Source: an uncultured Lentisphaerota bacterium (GTDB lineage: Bacteria > Verrucomicrobiota > Kiritimatiellia > RFP12 > UBA1067). From it: DNA of 32,670 bases. Numbering within the stretch: position 1 is the stretch's first letter; each line of letters starts with the position of its first letter. The translations under genes were made by a program, and so were the position numbers. The stretch is taken from contig ONVK01000033.1 in the NCBI GenBank assembly GCA_900321255.1, positions 1 through 32,670 of the forward strand, given 5' to 3'. Positions 6,796 to 17,600 of the stretch are shown one piece after another. A model generated the notes under the pieces. It saw only the letters and a program-made list of their open reading frames with translations. It had not been told where the DNA came from and made no database searches.

Positions 6796-8939
6796 CGCCC
6801 GCCCCCCTCTTCAGCTGCCGCATTGATGAACTTCGCCAACTCCGCGCCGATCTCGTCCAGCTCGTTGACCTTGGTCGGCTTGCCGGTCGCGTCAAAGCCA
6901 ATGTCGTCGGCAATAGCCATGAAGATGTCCTCGTCCGGGAAGGCCTCCGCCGCGGCGGACTTGTATTCGGAATCAAGCTTGTCGCGCAACTCGGCGACGG
7001 CCTTCTCCGCGACTGCGGCGATCTGATCCGCCGTCGCCTTGTACTCGGGAATCTCCTTGCGCTCCTTCGGCTTGAGCGCGGCAAATTCAGCCCGCTTGTC
7101 GAGCTTTGCCAGCTCCGCCTTGCGCGTCTTCTCAATCTCGACAAGACGCTCGACAAGCTTGCCCTTCTCCGCGATCTTGCGCTGAAGAGACTCTTTGCCC
7201 ACACGCAGTTTCTCCGTCTCGCGCTTCGTGCGCTTGCGGAGGAACAGCACCGAACTCTTCACGCCTGCGCCCGTGCTCATGAACGTGGTCTGCGGAAGCG
7301 ACACCACTGCCAAGACGCGGAACTTCTCCATCATCCAGTCACGGACATACTGGAGCGAGGCATTGGTCAGAATCCCGTCTGGAATGACGATTGCGAGATA
7401 GCCACCTTCGACGAGGAAATGCCAACATTGCTCGATGAACAATATCTCAGACGACACGCCCGGACGTTGCGCCGCCTTGGACTTCGGATTGAGCCAATCC
7501 ACTCCGCGCTCAGCAAGCCCATACAATCCCAAGTAGGCATGCTCCGTCTGTTTGATGGTGGAACCGAACGGCGGATTGGTGATGATACAGTCAAAGCTCT
7601 CGTCCTTGAAACCCCTGTTCCCACTCTTTGTTGCGATATCCCCAATCGGCTGGAGTCCGTCAGCCGCCACGACGTTCGTATGGCCATCGTCATGGATGAT
7701 CATGTTCATCTTCGCCGTCCGCGCAATCTGCTCGTTGATCTCAATGCCGAAAAGCCGCTCCTGCGCGAACCCATGCCAGCTCTTGTAACAGCCGATGGTC
7801 GTTGCGCCGTACTTCTTCTCTGCCGCCTTGCGCACCTTGTCGAGCGCATGCAGTAGAAATCCGCCCGACCCGCAGGACGTGTCAAGGACGCGCCAGTTGC
7901 TCGCTATCGGCAGGACATCAACGATAAACTTCACCACCGCCCGAGGCGTGAAGAACTGCCCGAAGTTGCCCCGAAAGAAGGACGTCATGAACGTCTCGAA
8001 TGCACGTCCTTTCGAATCAAGATCTGTCTCGGTCAGGTTGACATCCTCAAGATAGGAAACAACAGTACGAACCTTGGCCGGAGAAAGCCGAATGTCATCC
8101 TTGAACACTTCAGGCGCCTGCTTGCGTCCCTCGGCATAGAGGTCTTTTAGCCGCTTCAGAAGTGCCGCGTTCGTCTGTTCCGGAGTATCTTCGGCAATCA
8201 CCTGAAACGCATAAGGATCGCCGTCTTCGCGATCTTCCTTGCGCTCATCCCAAATCTTGCAGAAGATCAGTTTGTCGAACTCGTCGAATGCGTCGGACGG
8301 ATTCAGCTCGCCGCCACCCCACAGCGCCTGATGCGCCTGGGCGAAACGATGGGTCAATTCGTCTTCCGTCACTTGCTTCAGCGCAAAGGTCTTCTGCCCG
8401 TGCTTCCCGATGCCGCCGTTGACACCATAGCGGTATTCCGAAATGTACATCGACCCAAAGCGCGGAATGTCCGCAACCGTTTTACGCGCCTTGGGCTTCT
8501 TGTCCGGAACTTCGTAATACTCATTCTTGATCCCGGATGTCGTCCAGACATAACGCGCCCCTTCCGACACCGCATAACTGAACGCCTGTTCGACCGCCTG
8601 ACGGAATTCGGCCTCTGTCACCTCCACCTTCTTGCATTCGACGATGATGATCGGCATTTCGTGCTTTGAATCGGCATAGACCTCGATGTCGGCCTCGCGC
8701 AACGACGAACCTATTGTCACAGGCGCAAACAGCTGGATGCGGTCATCGGGATATTCATACTGCAAGACCAGCGTCAAATAGGCCTTGGCCTCGATAATCG
8801 CCTCCGGCTTCGTCCAATCGCGCGAAATCCCATGCCGAAGATACTCGATCCGCTTCCCGTCATCGTCGATGCGTATCAGCTTCTTCGCCACACCCTGCGC
8901 AATTAGGTCGTCACTCTGCGTAATCAGTTTTTTCTTCAT
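6792..8939 (-). CDS. hsdM: fusion of an HsdR-N-like PDDEXK nuclease domain and an HsdM-type N6-adenine methylase
   Basis: At 715 residues this is about 200 longer than a usual HsdM. The N-terminal domain (about 1-190) carries a PD-(D/E)xK nuclease core: D84 in READIEVY, E101-x-K103 in IIIVECKK, and a downstream Q-x3-F-S-Y. The methylase follows: QFFTPR at 328-333, SAM-binding motif I LDTSCGSGGF at 352-361 and catalytic NPPF at 455-458. A charged coiled coil (about 585-670) precedes the acidic C-terminus. Together with HsdS this layout resembles BcgI-type (type IIB) or related single-chain RM enzymes. No ATP-dependent motor domain is present here; a conventional hsdR could lie beyond the left edge. 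A GAGG precedes the ATG, and a promoter is at 8974-8979. Confidence 0.92.
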   Translation of the reverse strand: MKKKLITQSDDLIAQGVAKKLIRIDDDGKRIEYLRHGISRDWTKPEAIIEAKAYLTLVLQYEYPDDRIQLFAPVTIGSSLREADIEVYADSKHEMPIIIVECKKVEVTEAEFRQAVEQAFSYAVSEGARYVWTTSGIKNEYYEVPDKKPKARKTVADIPRFGSMYISEYRYGVNGGIGKHGQKTFALKQVTEDELTHRFAQAHQALWGGGELNPSDAFDEFDKLIFCKIWDERKEDREDGDPYAFQVIAEDTPEQTNAALLKRLKDLYAEGRKQAPEVFKDDIRLSPAKVRTVVSYLEDVNLTETDLDSKGRAFETFMTSFFRGNFGQFFTPRAVVKFIVDVLPIASNWRVLDTSCGSGGFLLHALDKVRKAAEKKYGATTIGCYKSWHGFAQERLFGIEINEQIARTAKMNMIIHDDGHTNVVAADGLQPIGDIATKSGNRGFKDESFDCIITNPPFGSTIKQTEHAYLGLYGLAERGVDWLNPKSKAAQRPGVSSEILFIEQCWHFLVEGGYLAIVIPDGILTNASLQYVRDWMMEKFRVLAVVSLPQTTFMSTGAGVKSSVLFLRKRTKRETEKLRVGKESLQRKIAEKGKLVERLVEIEKTRKAELAKLDKRAEFAALKPKERKEIPEYKATADQIAAVAEKAVAELRDKLDSEYKSAAAEAFPDEDIFMAIADDIGFDATGKPTKVNELDEIGAELAKFINAAAEEGGGR

Positions 8940-8973
8940 AAGCCTCGTGGTTTGTCTGCTGCCTTTTCGTTGT

Positions 8974-8979
8974 ATTATA
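8974..8979 (-). promoter_or_regulatory. -10 box of the defence operon promoter
   Basis: The minus strand reads TATAAT here, 34 bases before the methylase start codon, leaving a leader of roughly 28 bases with a GAGG ribosome site. No convincing -35 was found at 16-18 bases. A second AT-rich hexamer, TAAAAT, lies just upstream. Confidence 0.55.
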
Positions 8980-8992
8980 GCATTTTAGCGCC

Positions 8993-9112
8993 CTATACAC
9001 CTGTCTGTAAACTCATAGAAGGATATGTCGTGCCGATAACGCACCTTTCCTTTACAGCAACAGCTTGTTGGTGATAGCACCTGCTCTGCTCTATAACCTT
9101 GCTCTTTCTCAT
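8993..9112 (-). pseudogene. relic of the N-terminus of a REP-associated tyrosine (IS200-like) transposase
   Basis: This is a 39-residue frame beginning MRKSKVIEQSRCYH. The start matches the pattern MR(R/K)S(R/K)...RCYH of REP-associated tyrosine transposases and of the clearer relic at 30666-30887; both share GGTGCTATCACC at the nucleotide level. After about 15 residues the similarity ends and the frame closes at a TAG. The catalytic HUH motif and tyrosine are absent. It has its own promoter 6 bases before the ATG. It could be a dead fragment whose promoter now contributes to the defence operon. Confidence 0.5.
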
Positions 9113-9118
9113 ACAGAC

Positions 9119-9124
9119 ATTATA
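9119..9124 (-). promoter_or_regulatory. extended -10 box of a leaderless transcript (transposase relic)
   Basis: The minus strand reads TTTTTGATATAAT, then 6 bases, then ATG. TGaTATAAT is an extended -10. The spacing puts the expected transcription start at or next to the start codon. The layout is repeated at 26411, 27650, 30895 and 32336. Confidence 0.6.
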
Positions 9125-9155
9125 TCAAAAATCCATATGCCATATCGTTGATACG

Positions 9156-10244
9156 TCATGGAGTAACGGTTGGTTGCGGCGGGGGCGGGAAGAGGATGTC
9201 GAAGGTGGTGCCAACATTGAGGGTGGAGTGGCAGGCGATGTCTCCGCCGTAGAGTTCGACGATCGAGCGAACCATAGAAAGGCCGAGACCGGTGCCGGGC
9301 AGCGTACGCACGTCGGCGCAGCGGTAGAAGCGCTCGTAGATGCTGCTGACCTCATCTTCGGGGATGCCGATTCCCGTGTCCGAGACGGAAAGACGTATGC
9401 CATCGACAGCGGCGGAAAGCCCGACGCAAATGGAGCCGCCGACGGGCGTAAACTTTATCGCGTTGTCGACAAGATTGCCCACAAGTCGCTGCAGCTTGTC
9501 GGCATGTCCCATCATGAAAACCGCCTCGTCCGGCATCTCCACCTTAAGGCAGACGCCCTTCTCCTCCGCCACCGCCGCATACACGTCAACCGCGTCGCGG
9601 ACGATAGCCGACATGTCCTGCGAGGACGCGGGCGCATCTGCACATCCGCTGTAGTTGCGCGAGATCTCCGCGTTCGTGTCGATGACGCGCAGCACCGAGC
9701 GGCTCGCGGACATTATCGCGGCGGACGCCTCGTCTGCGCCGACGAGCGAATGGGAGAGCCGGTCCGCCTCGTTGTAGATGTTCGTTATCGGCGCGCGCAA
9801 GTCGTGCAGCACGTTCCTTGCGAGGTTGCGTATCTCGTCAGACTGCCGTGCGCGGACGGACTGCAGCCGGTTGAACGCGGCGGCCAGGGCGTCGATCTCA
9901 GCGATTCGCGTGTCGGCGTCCACGGGATCCGACTTGTCGCAGCGCACGAGCGCATCGACGTCTCTCGCAAACTTCTCTATCGGGCGCGTGAGCCGCCTCG
10001 ACACCATCCTGAACACTACCACGCCGACCACGGCAAAGACCGCAAACGCCATGGCGACCCACAGCGTCACCCAGACGTATTCCGCGATGACATACATGTA
10101 GCCCTCGACGTCGGTGCGCCGCAGGAGCAGCCCCGCGCCGAGGCAGAGCGCCACGCCCGAGGACAGCGCCATTGCCGCGAGAAGAAGCGGCACACCCGCC
10201 GCGTTGATCATCCGGCGGATGCTCAGTTTTCTACTTGAAGACAT
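9156..10244 (-). CDS. HAMP-containing sensor histidine kinase
   Basis: This 362-residue membrane sensor kinase has two transmembrane segments (about 17-42 and 58-79) enclosing a very short external loop, a HAMP linker (about 80-130) and a dimerisation domain with VLHDLRAPIT (phospho-accepting H147). The ATPase domain shows NLVDNAIKF (N box), DTGIGIPEDE (G1) and GTGLGLS (G2). The tiny loop suggests that it senses the membrane or a partner protein rather than a soluble ligand. The ATG at 10244 is preferred over a TTG at 10250 because AAGGGA lies 8 bases upstream. It overlaps the response-regulator gene by 14 bases and is the last gene of the RHS operon. Confidence 0.93.
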   Translation of the reverse strand: MSSSRKLSIRRMINAAGVPLLLAAMALSSGVALCLGAGLLLRRTDVEGYMYVIAEYVWVTLWVAMAFAVFAVVGVVVFRMVSRRLTRPIEKFARDVDALVRCDKSDPVDADTRIAEIDALAAAFNRLQSVRARQSDEIRNLARNVLHDLRAPITNIYNEADRLSHSLVGADEASAAIMSASRSVLRVIDTNAEISRNYSGCADAPASSQDMSAIVRDAVDVYAAVAEEKGVCLKVEMPDEAVFMMGHADKLQRLVGNLVDNAIKFTPVGGSICVGLSAAVDGIRLSVSDTGIGIPEDEVSSIYERFYRCADVRTLPGTGLGLSMVRSIVELYGGDIACHSTLNVGTTFDILFPPPPQPTVTP

Positions 10245-10896
10245 AGCCAACGTCCCTTACTGTGTGAATCACCTCTTCCGCCCCGCCCGCGGCAAGCTTC
10301 TTGCGGAGGCGGCTGACATTCGCGGAAACTACGCTGCCGACGGAGTCGATGGGCCCCCACACGTGGTCGGCAATCGTGTCGTAGGTGAGGCACCTGCCCT
10401 TGTTGCGCATCAGCAGCACAAGGAGCTTCATCTCGCGCGGAGAGAGGTCTATCGGCTGTCCGTAGCGCCTCACCGTATGGGTGTCGATGTTGACGACAAG
10501 CCCCTTCGACGACAGCACCTCGGGCTTGGAATCGGGCACAAGCCGCCGCGCGATCGCCTGCAGACGCAGCGAAAGCTCGTCGATGGATATCGGCTTGACG
10601 AGATAGTCGTCGGCGCCCATCTTGAGCCCGGCGATGCGCTCCGCCTCGCTCGCATGCGAGCTGAGGACGGCAAGGTAAGTCCTGGAACCGCGATTCCTCG
10701 CCGTCCGTATCACGTCAAGGCCGCCAAGTCCGGGCATTTCGATGTCCACAAGCGCAATGTCGTAGTCGCCTTTCAGCAACAGCGACAGGCCTTCCCTCCC
10801 GTTGCGGGCGAAGTCGCATTCAAACCCGCACATCCCAACGGCTGCGGCAGCGTGCTCAGCCGACATCTTGTCGTCCTCTATCACAAGAACCTTCAT
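10231..10896 (-). CDS. OmpR/PhoB-family response regulator
   Basis: This 221-residue protein has a receiver domain (1-120) with acidic pocket E7-D8-D9, phospho-acceptor D51, switch S79/S80 and K101, followed by an OmpR-type winged-helix DNA-binding domain (about 125-221; LSPREMKLLVLLMRNKG and VSRLRKKL). It is the partner of the overlapping kinase. The start overlaps the preceding membrane-protein gene by ATGA, with GGAGG upstream. The four 11-bp-spaced repeats at 19333-19374, in front of the first gene of this operon, have the geometry expected for its binding site. Confidence 0.95.
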   Translation of the reverse strand: MKVLVIEDDKMSAEHAAAAVGMCGFECDFARNGREGLSLLLKGDYDIALVDIEMPGLGGLDVIRTARNRGSRTYLAVLSSHASEAERIAGLKMGADDYLVKPISIDELSLRLQAIARRLVPDSKPEVLSSKGLVVNIDTHTVRRYGQPIDLSPREMKLLVLLMRNKGRCLTYDTIADHVWGPIDSVGSVVSANVSRLRKKLAAGGAEEVIHTVRDVGYVFK

Positions 10897-11654
10897 TTCC
10901 CCGCCTCCTCTTTTTTCCCTGTCTTTCGCTCTATGAGCTTTCCCGTCGCAAACTCCAGCTCATAGCGCTTGCCCTTAAGCGTCTCTAAATACAGCCTGTC
11001 CTTGCCTTCATCCCAACGCGCGACGTCATCCAACAAGACACGGCCATTAAAACGATGCGACCAAAAGTCGTAATTCGCCCATTCGTCGGCGAGCATGTAG
11101 TGTTCTGGGCCCTTGTCGCCGCCCTCACGAGATATTCTATAGTGGCCGCCGGCGAAAGTCCACACCATCCGACGCAGGTGAGGGATTTTCTTTCTCTCGT
11201 AGGTCTTCTTCCCCAAACGCTCCGCCTCTTTCTTCCGCTCAATATTCTCACGCGCGATCTCTGTATGCCCAATGTCGGCAAGGAGAATAAGGACGAGGAT
11301 CACAACGTAAAGCACGAAGCCGATTGGCAGTGCGCAAATCGAAGCAGCAAGCATCCGTCTGCCTGCCGGGCGCGCGAATCTAAAGAACAGCAAAACAACA
11401 GGCAGGACAAGCATCTCCACCGCAAAGCCAGGAGCAATAAAAACGGCAAGCCACCCGCCCGTGTTGCTAAGTGCCACGATCAGCTCGTCGGGGAATTCCG
11501 GCAGAAAACGATAAGGTGAATCGCTGACGTTCGCAAGAAGCAGAACCCCTGATACAAGCGCCAGCAGCAGCGGCGCGAGGAACGCCGCCGCAGGAAGCCA
11601 CGGACGTCGTATCAGCAATTCAACAAAGGACGATACCAAGCGCTTGATCTTCAT
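10893..11654 (-). CDS. three-helix membrane protein between the RHS gene and the two-component genes
   Basis: This 253-residue protein has three predicted membrane segments (about 18-40, 57-82 and 92-117) and a charged cytosolic-looking C-terminal domain of about 125 residues. That domain is rich in tryptophan and tyrosine and ends in a YELEFATGKLIERK-like strand. It matches no family I recognise. Its ATG overlaps the RHS stop codon (ATGA), with GGGAGG 8 bases upstream, so it is made together with the RHS protein. Its position immediately after an RHS tip is where immunity genes usually sit. An equally good alternative is a signalling adaptor between the RHS protein and the kinase that follows. 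Confidence 0.8.
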   Translation of the reverse strand: MKIKRLVSSFVELLIRRPWLPAAAFLAPLLLALVSGVLLLANVSDSPYRFLPEFPDELIVALSNTGGWLAVFIAPGFAVEMLVLPVVLLFFRFARPAGRRMLAASICALPIGFVLYVVILVLILLADIGHTEIARENIERKKEAERLGKKTYERKKIPHLRRMVWTFAGGHYRISREGGDKGPEHYMLADEWANYDFWSHRFNGRVLLDDVARWDEGKDRLYLETLKGKRYELEFATGKLIERKTGKKEEAGK

Positions 11655-14600
11655 CGTTTCCACCTCCCGCTCTCCTTGAAATGGACCTCCCACTTAAAAG
11701 GCTTTATGAAACCCAGATACTGGGAAAGACATGCAACGTCAACTCCAGCGACAACACCTAACGACTTGGCCATGTCATTTGCGCTAATGTGCGAAAGTCC
11801 CCACCACTCAAAATCGTATGTATCCGACACAGTAACGTTGAGGGCGACGCGATCAGCGCCACGAATGGGCCTGCAAACATAGCCGTCATACGATATTTCC
11901 ACCTGATGCGCGGCGGCGAAAAGATCTCCAGTAAGGAACTCTATTGACGCCGATTCGTTGACGCTGCTCATCCCGGCTGGCAGCGATTTTATCAGGCGAC
12001 GCAAATCTTTCTTGTATTCGGCGGATTCACGAATTTCCGCGATGACGGCATTTCCAATTTTGCCGCCCTCCCTGAATACCACCGGATATGTATGATCAAT
12101 CCCCAACACTGACTCTTCAAGAAGTGTTGCCGCAAAATTCCACTCCATTTTTCCCCTGAAGTACAGCACGGAAAACGCAAACCAGCACGTCCTTGGATCT
12201 GGCAGCATGTCGAGGGGATACATTGAGAGCCCCAGGTAGTCGCAGCTGTCGAGCGGGTCGTTTTCGCAGAACGCGTACAAGTTGACGCCACCTTCCTCCC
12301 CAATCGGATCACGCGTCATCCAGCGGCCAAGCACAGGTGAATAGCACCTGCATTCGTAGAGCAGAAGCCCCGTCGTCTCGTCCTGGTATTTCGTCGAGAA
12401 CCCGAAGCGGAAGTCTCCCGCCTGTTCGCCAGAGGACAAAATCACGTTGCCAAAGCAATCGTAAACGTAGCGAGCGACAAGCGAGCCCGACGCATCGACG
12501 TATGCGGTTATGTTTCCGTTCGCGTCGTAGAGCGGCACATACGCCGTGCCGTCGTGGACGAGCAAGACGAGGCCGCCTACGCCGCCCGCTCCATCGAGGG
12601 AGGAAGAGACGTCGCGCCCCCAGAAGTATTCGTCTACGCCGACATTCTCGCCGCCAGTCGTCCGCAACTCGCGCACGAGGTTCCATCCGTCGTAGAAGAA
12701 GAACGAGGTCGATTCGCCGGACGTCCTTGCGACGCGTCGGCCGAACGCGTCGTATGCGAAGGCGGCGAGCTCTTCGTTTGTAGTCGAAACCGAGTCGAGC
12801 CGAAGCGCGGAGTCGTAGCCGAAGGACTTGCCGTCAAATTCGGCGACGCAACCGTCGGCGTCCGTCACAACAGTCTCGCCGCCGAACGAGACGCATTGAT
12901 TAAGGGCATTCGCCGTGCATGCATAGACGTTCGTGCCCTGCGCGAGCGAAACGAAGTTGCCCGCATTGTCGTAGGAGTAGGCAAACGATGCTGCGGGGCT
13001 TCCGCTCTCGCAGATCTCGGCGGCAGTCGTCCGCCCCAACGCGTCATGGGCAAAGACGCTCTCGTTGCATCCGACGATTCTTCCCGACGCGTCGCGAGAG
13101 TAGTCGAAGCCCTCGACGGCAACACCGTTGACGAAGTTAGTGACAGCAACGACAATGTCGCGGCGGAAAGCGTCACGCACAACCTGGCGTCTCACGACCG
13201 TGCCGCCCGCAAGCGTCGTGACCCACCCCTCGTCCTCTCCGTCTTCGGAATACGAATAGACAATCGACGCCACGTCGTTTGAAAGCGAAGCGACCCTTCC
13301 GCGTCCATCGTAGGAAATCATCTGCCAGCGAACGCCGGGGATTCCACGCCCGCACACCCTGCCAAACTCGTCGACAGCGCGGGCGTAGGCGAATACGTTT
13401 GTGCCGACGGTCGCAGTTTCGCCCGTGGCGACGCCACCGGCGTTTCGGGTATAGGCGTATGCCGCCACTGCGTTTGACGCCGACGACATGCGGCCGAACT
13501 CGTCGTAGCCGAAAGCGGCGTCTCCCTTGCCGTCGCTTGACGACACGCCTACGAGACGGTGCGACGCGTCGTAGGAAGAACTCGACCAGGAGCCGGAGGG
13601 ATTCACCTCCTGGAGGACGGCTCCGTCACCGGCGTAAGAGTATGTCGCCTGGGAGTCGTCGGCATAGCGCTTTGCAAGGCACTTGCCAGTGTGCGGATCA
13701 TAGCTCCAAGTTGTCACATCCCATATTATACCATCTCTTGTAGTCGATAGTGACGTGCGCCGTCCGGCGGTGTCGTATGTGAATCTTGCGGGCTGCGTCG
13801 CGCCAGAGCGCTCAATGACCTTCCCCACGGCGTCGTAGCGCGTCGTGACAGCGCCACCGAGCGCATCTATCTCGAGAACGCGGTGGCCAAAGCCGTCGTA
13901 TCCATAGTGTTCAGTCGCAAAGGAATCGGCGTTTGTGTACGCGTGCTCCGCCACGAGGTCGCCAGCCGCGCTGTATTCATATGCGCTAACGATCTGGCCA
14001 CCACCCCTTGAGACGAGGACATTGCGCCCAAGCGCGTCGTAAGAGAAGAGTCGCGTTCCGTCAGCCCCCAAGGTTTCAGTCGGAAGACCGCCGAGCGTTG
14101 TGCGCGAACTGACGCCGTAGACGGAATTGCTTATAACCGTCACGCGCACTCCCGGCTCTGCGCCCGCAAACTCGCGCACATCGTCGACTATTCCCGACGA
14201 CGACAGGGTGACGACGTGGGAGACAAGGCCGTCTTCGCCAAGTCCCGTAAGCTGTGTGCGCGACTCGGAGACGGAATTGGTGACGCTGCCGACGACAACG
14301 TTCCTTTCGACACGCCACCAGACGCCAGTGCCGTCGACGCAATATTCAGAATTCCTCGTTGTCGTCACGCCATCGCAGACGCCGCCGATGCGCTCGCCAA
14401 ACGCGTTGTAGCTTGCGGTTGTCGTGCGGGAGACGCCGTCTGCCGAGAACACAGTCGCGCCGACACGTCCGCTGGAGCCGATGTATGTCGTCGCCGTGTT
14501 GCCAAGCGGCGTCTCTACGAGAACCGTTCGTCCGAGGAAGTCGGAGTGGACGATCCTGTTGGTCACTACGCCACAGTCGGAGGACTCGGATATCTCGTAC

Positions 14601-17600
14601 CTGACCGCGCATCCGTCCGCACCGTAATCTTCTTTTGCAAATTCGCGCGCCCACTTCCCATCCCAGCGGCGCTCCACAACCGACGAGCCGCCGCGCACGC
14701 GCGTCGTGACTGTTTCCAGGACGGGCGACTGCGCGTCGCCGTCATACACGCGCTCAAGAGTCGTCGTCCTGTCTTCATAGTCGGACATCTCGACGACAGT
14801 CCTCTTGCCGCGCTCGTCAGCCGACACCATGTAGTCGGAACTGCCGTAGGGATAGGCCGATGTCGTCTGGCTGACGACACGCCCTGCCGACGCCGTGCTG
14901 TTCGTCGCCTCGCCAGCCGACTCCGCGACATAGACGACGGCGTTTGTCTTGCGCCCAAGGCCGTCCATGAAGTGCTGCGTCACGCGGTGCAGTCCATTCG
15001 TAGAAATGTCGCGTAGCCAGACGTCCTCCTCGGCGTAGTAGAGCCGATCCTGTCCGGTGACTGCCGAACGGAGTTTCCTGCGGCCATTACGGTCCTCGCT
15101 CCAAAGGAGTCGGCAGCACGAATATGCGTTGGTGAGAGATGTCCCGTCGGAAAACGCCTTTGACCGCAGGCGGTTTTTCTCGTCGTATGTCGAGACCGTC
15201 TCGTCGACAATCACATCTCCGTCCTCAAGACACGACGCTTCGCGCAAGACGTTGCCAAACGACGTGTCACGTACTGTCCGACTGTAGAGAGGAAGAGCCA
15301 CGCCGCCAAAGGAAGTGTGCGCATCGTCCACTACCCTTCCGTCCGCGACGGTGAAAGCGTGGCTGCAAAGCATTCCGTTTTCGTCCTGGCTCTCTGCGAC
15401 GCTTCCGCGAAGGACAAGCGGAACTCCCTGTGCCGTCTCGCTGAAGGTCGTGACCCAGGAATAGGCGTTGGACGCATCGCCTCTGGCAGAGGTTGGCCCT
15501 GCGGCACGCCATGTCTCGTGCTTGATCGCTGGCATACCATCGTGCATCACATGCGTGTAGCGGTGCCACGTGCGCCCGATCAAGACCGCAGCGCCGCCGC
15601 GAACTACATAGCGCGTCTCGCAACGCGGCTTGCCGGCATCCTCGATCTCCCCGTCATCACCGGCAAACGGATCATAGCTGCGAACCGTCACGTACGCATC
15701 AGTTAGACCGCTCGCGTCGGAAAGGTCGCTTCCAGCGACCGTCGGGAATGTCTGCGGCCTGGGCGAACCGTTGCGCTGTTCGACGAGCAATGTCTCGAAT
15801 CCGTTTTCGTCATAGTCGTGGTAAGACCATGAAAGACTGTTGCCGTAAAGGAGCCGAACCTTGCCATGCCGCGGCGAATGTGCCGCGTCGTCCCAGTATT
15901 CGGCACGCCGCCAGATGGAGCGCCTTGCGGACGTCTCGCACCAATACGTCTGGCGCAGCACGGCGTTGACGCCGATTCCTATTCTCGACGACTCCACGAC
16001 CGTGGAACTGACGAGACCGCCAGCGGCACTTGATACCGTCCTCGTCTCGACAAGGCGTCCGTCCTGCGGATCGTTCAATCCGTCAGACCGAGAAAGCGTC
16101 TCGACAATGCCCGATATGTGATCTGTCGAAGACCATACGCCCTCGCTAAAGCCATACGTCTCGTCTCTCATTATGTTTCCTATGCGGCTTATCTGGCGAA
16201 TGCGTATCTGCGAGGCAGCGCCGTTTTCATTTACAAGCTCCCATGTGTACTCAAGGGCGCCCGTGGCATGCGTTCGCGCGACTACGCGAGCGCCGTTAGG
16301 CATCGGCTCCACTGTCACGTCGCGCCCTCGATCGTCAAGTGAGGAGTATGTCACGGAAGCGCCGTTCGTGACGACCGACACCTGTGCGTCGCTTCTCGCC
16401 TGAAAAGCGAAGCAAGCGGGCGACACCAATACCGGCGCGTCGGACCTGAAATACAAAAAGCCGCTGTGCTGCCCGAGGCGCGGCGAGCCAAGCGAGACGC
16501 GGAACTTGACCGAGCCGAGCTCCGCCCCGTCTGCGGAGTCGCACTGTCCGTCGGCGCAGTCGTCCTCGCAACTCTCGCATTCGCCAAGCTCGGTAAGAAG
16601 TTCGGCATCCGACACAACAAGGCCGTCATCAAGCCCAAGCATCCGGCGAAGCGCAGTGCCAGTCCACACAACCTGCCCGAACACCCTCACATAGCCTGTC
16701 GCCGAATCGTCCGTCTCCGTGCAGGACGTGCTGACGCATTCCAGATCGTCCGCGCCGGAAGTCACGACAGGATCGCTTTCAAACGACACGCATCCGTCGG
16801 CCGACATGAACCAGTTTCTCCACAGGCACCTGCTGTCTACCGGATATCTGTTGGTCACGGCATAAACCTCGTTGTCCGTGTCGTAGGCAAGCCCTACCAC
16901 AGAACTTTCGCGGCGCGTGCCAAAGAACACCGAAGGATCGAGCGCGATGAGCTTTCTTCCACGGCTACCGCCCCTCATGAGCCCTGGCGCCGGAGCCCCG
17001 GAGCTTGGCCAGGTCTGCGGCACATAGCACTCGCCTGTTTTCAGGATTTCAAGCGTGCCGCCAGAGCTATTACCCGCAAAGCGCAGCTTGCCGCCAGAGG
17101 CGGTCTCTATGTCCTCAAGTCCCGGAAGATCCGTTTCGGCTTCGTAAAGGGGCGCAGACGACGGACGCGCAGACCTGTCGAATGTCACGCGCATGGGATT
17201 TGCCGCGTCTCGAATTGCGACGAGGGCCAATTCCGCGCCGTTTGTCGGATCATATACCGAAGTGCAACCCGAGAAGTCGACTACCGGGGCGTATGAGAGG
17301 AGATAAATCGGAGTCGCCGACCTTATGCTCGTCTCGGTTGCACGAAGCCGTATCGTGACGGAACTGGCGCCGTTGGTCAGCGGAAGGTAAAGCGTGTCGC
17401 CAACCTGCGATAGACACGCCGTGCCAGTAGAGCCGCTGCCATCCTCCCATTCAAGCGTCAAGCCACGAAGAAGCCAGTCTCCGGCGGCGTCAGGAAGCGA
17501 CGAAAGGAAGAAATGACGCCAGCCGTCCATCGGATTGACGTCGAGTGTCCGCTCGTATACGAGATTCGTTTCGCTGAAATCCCACTCTGCCGCGAAACCG

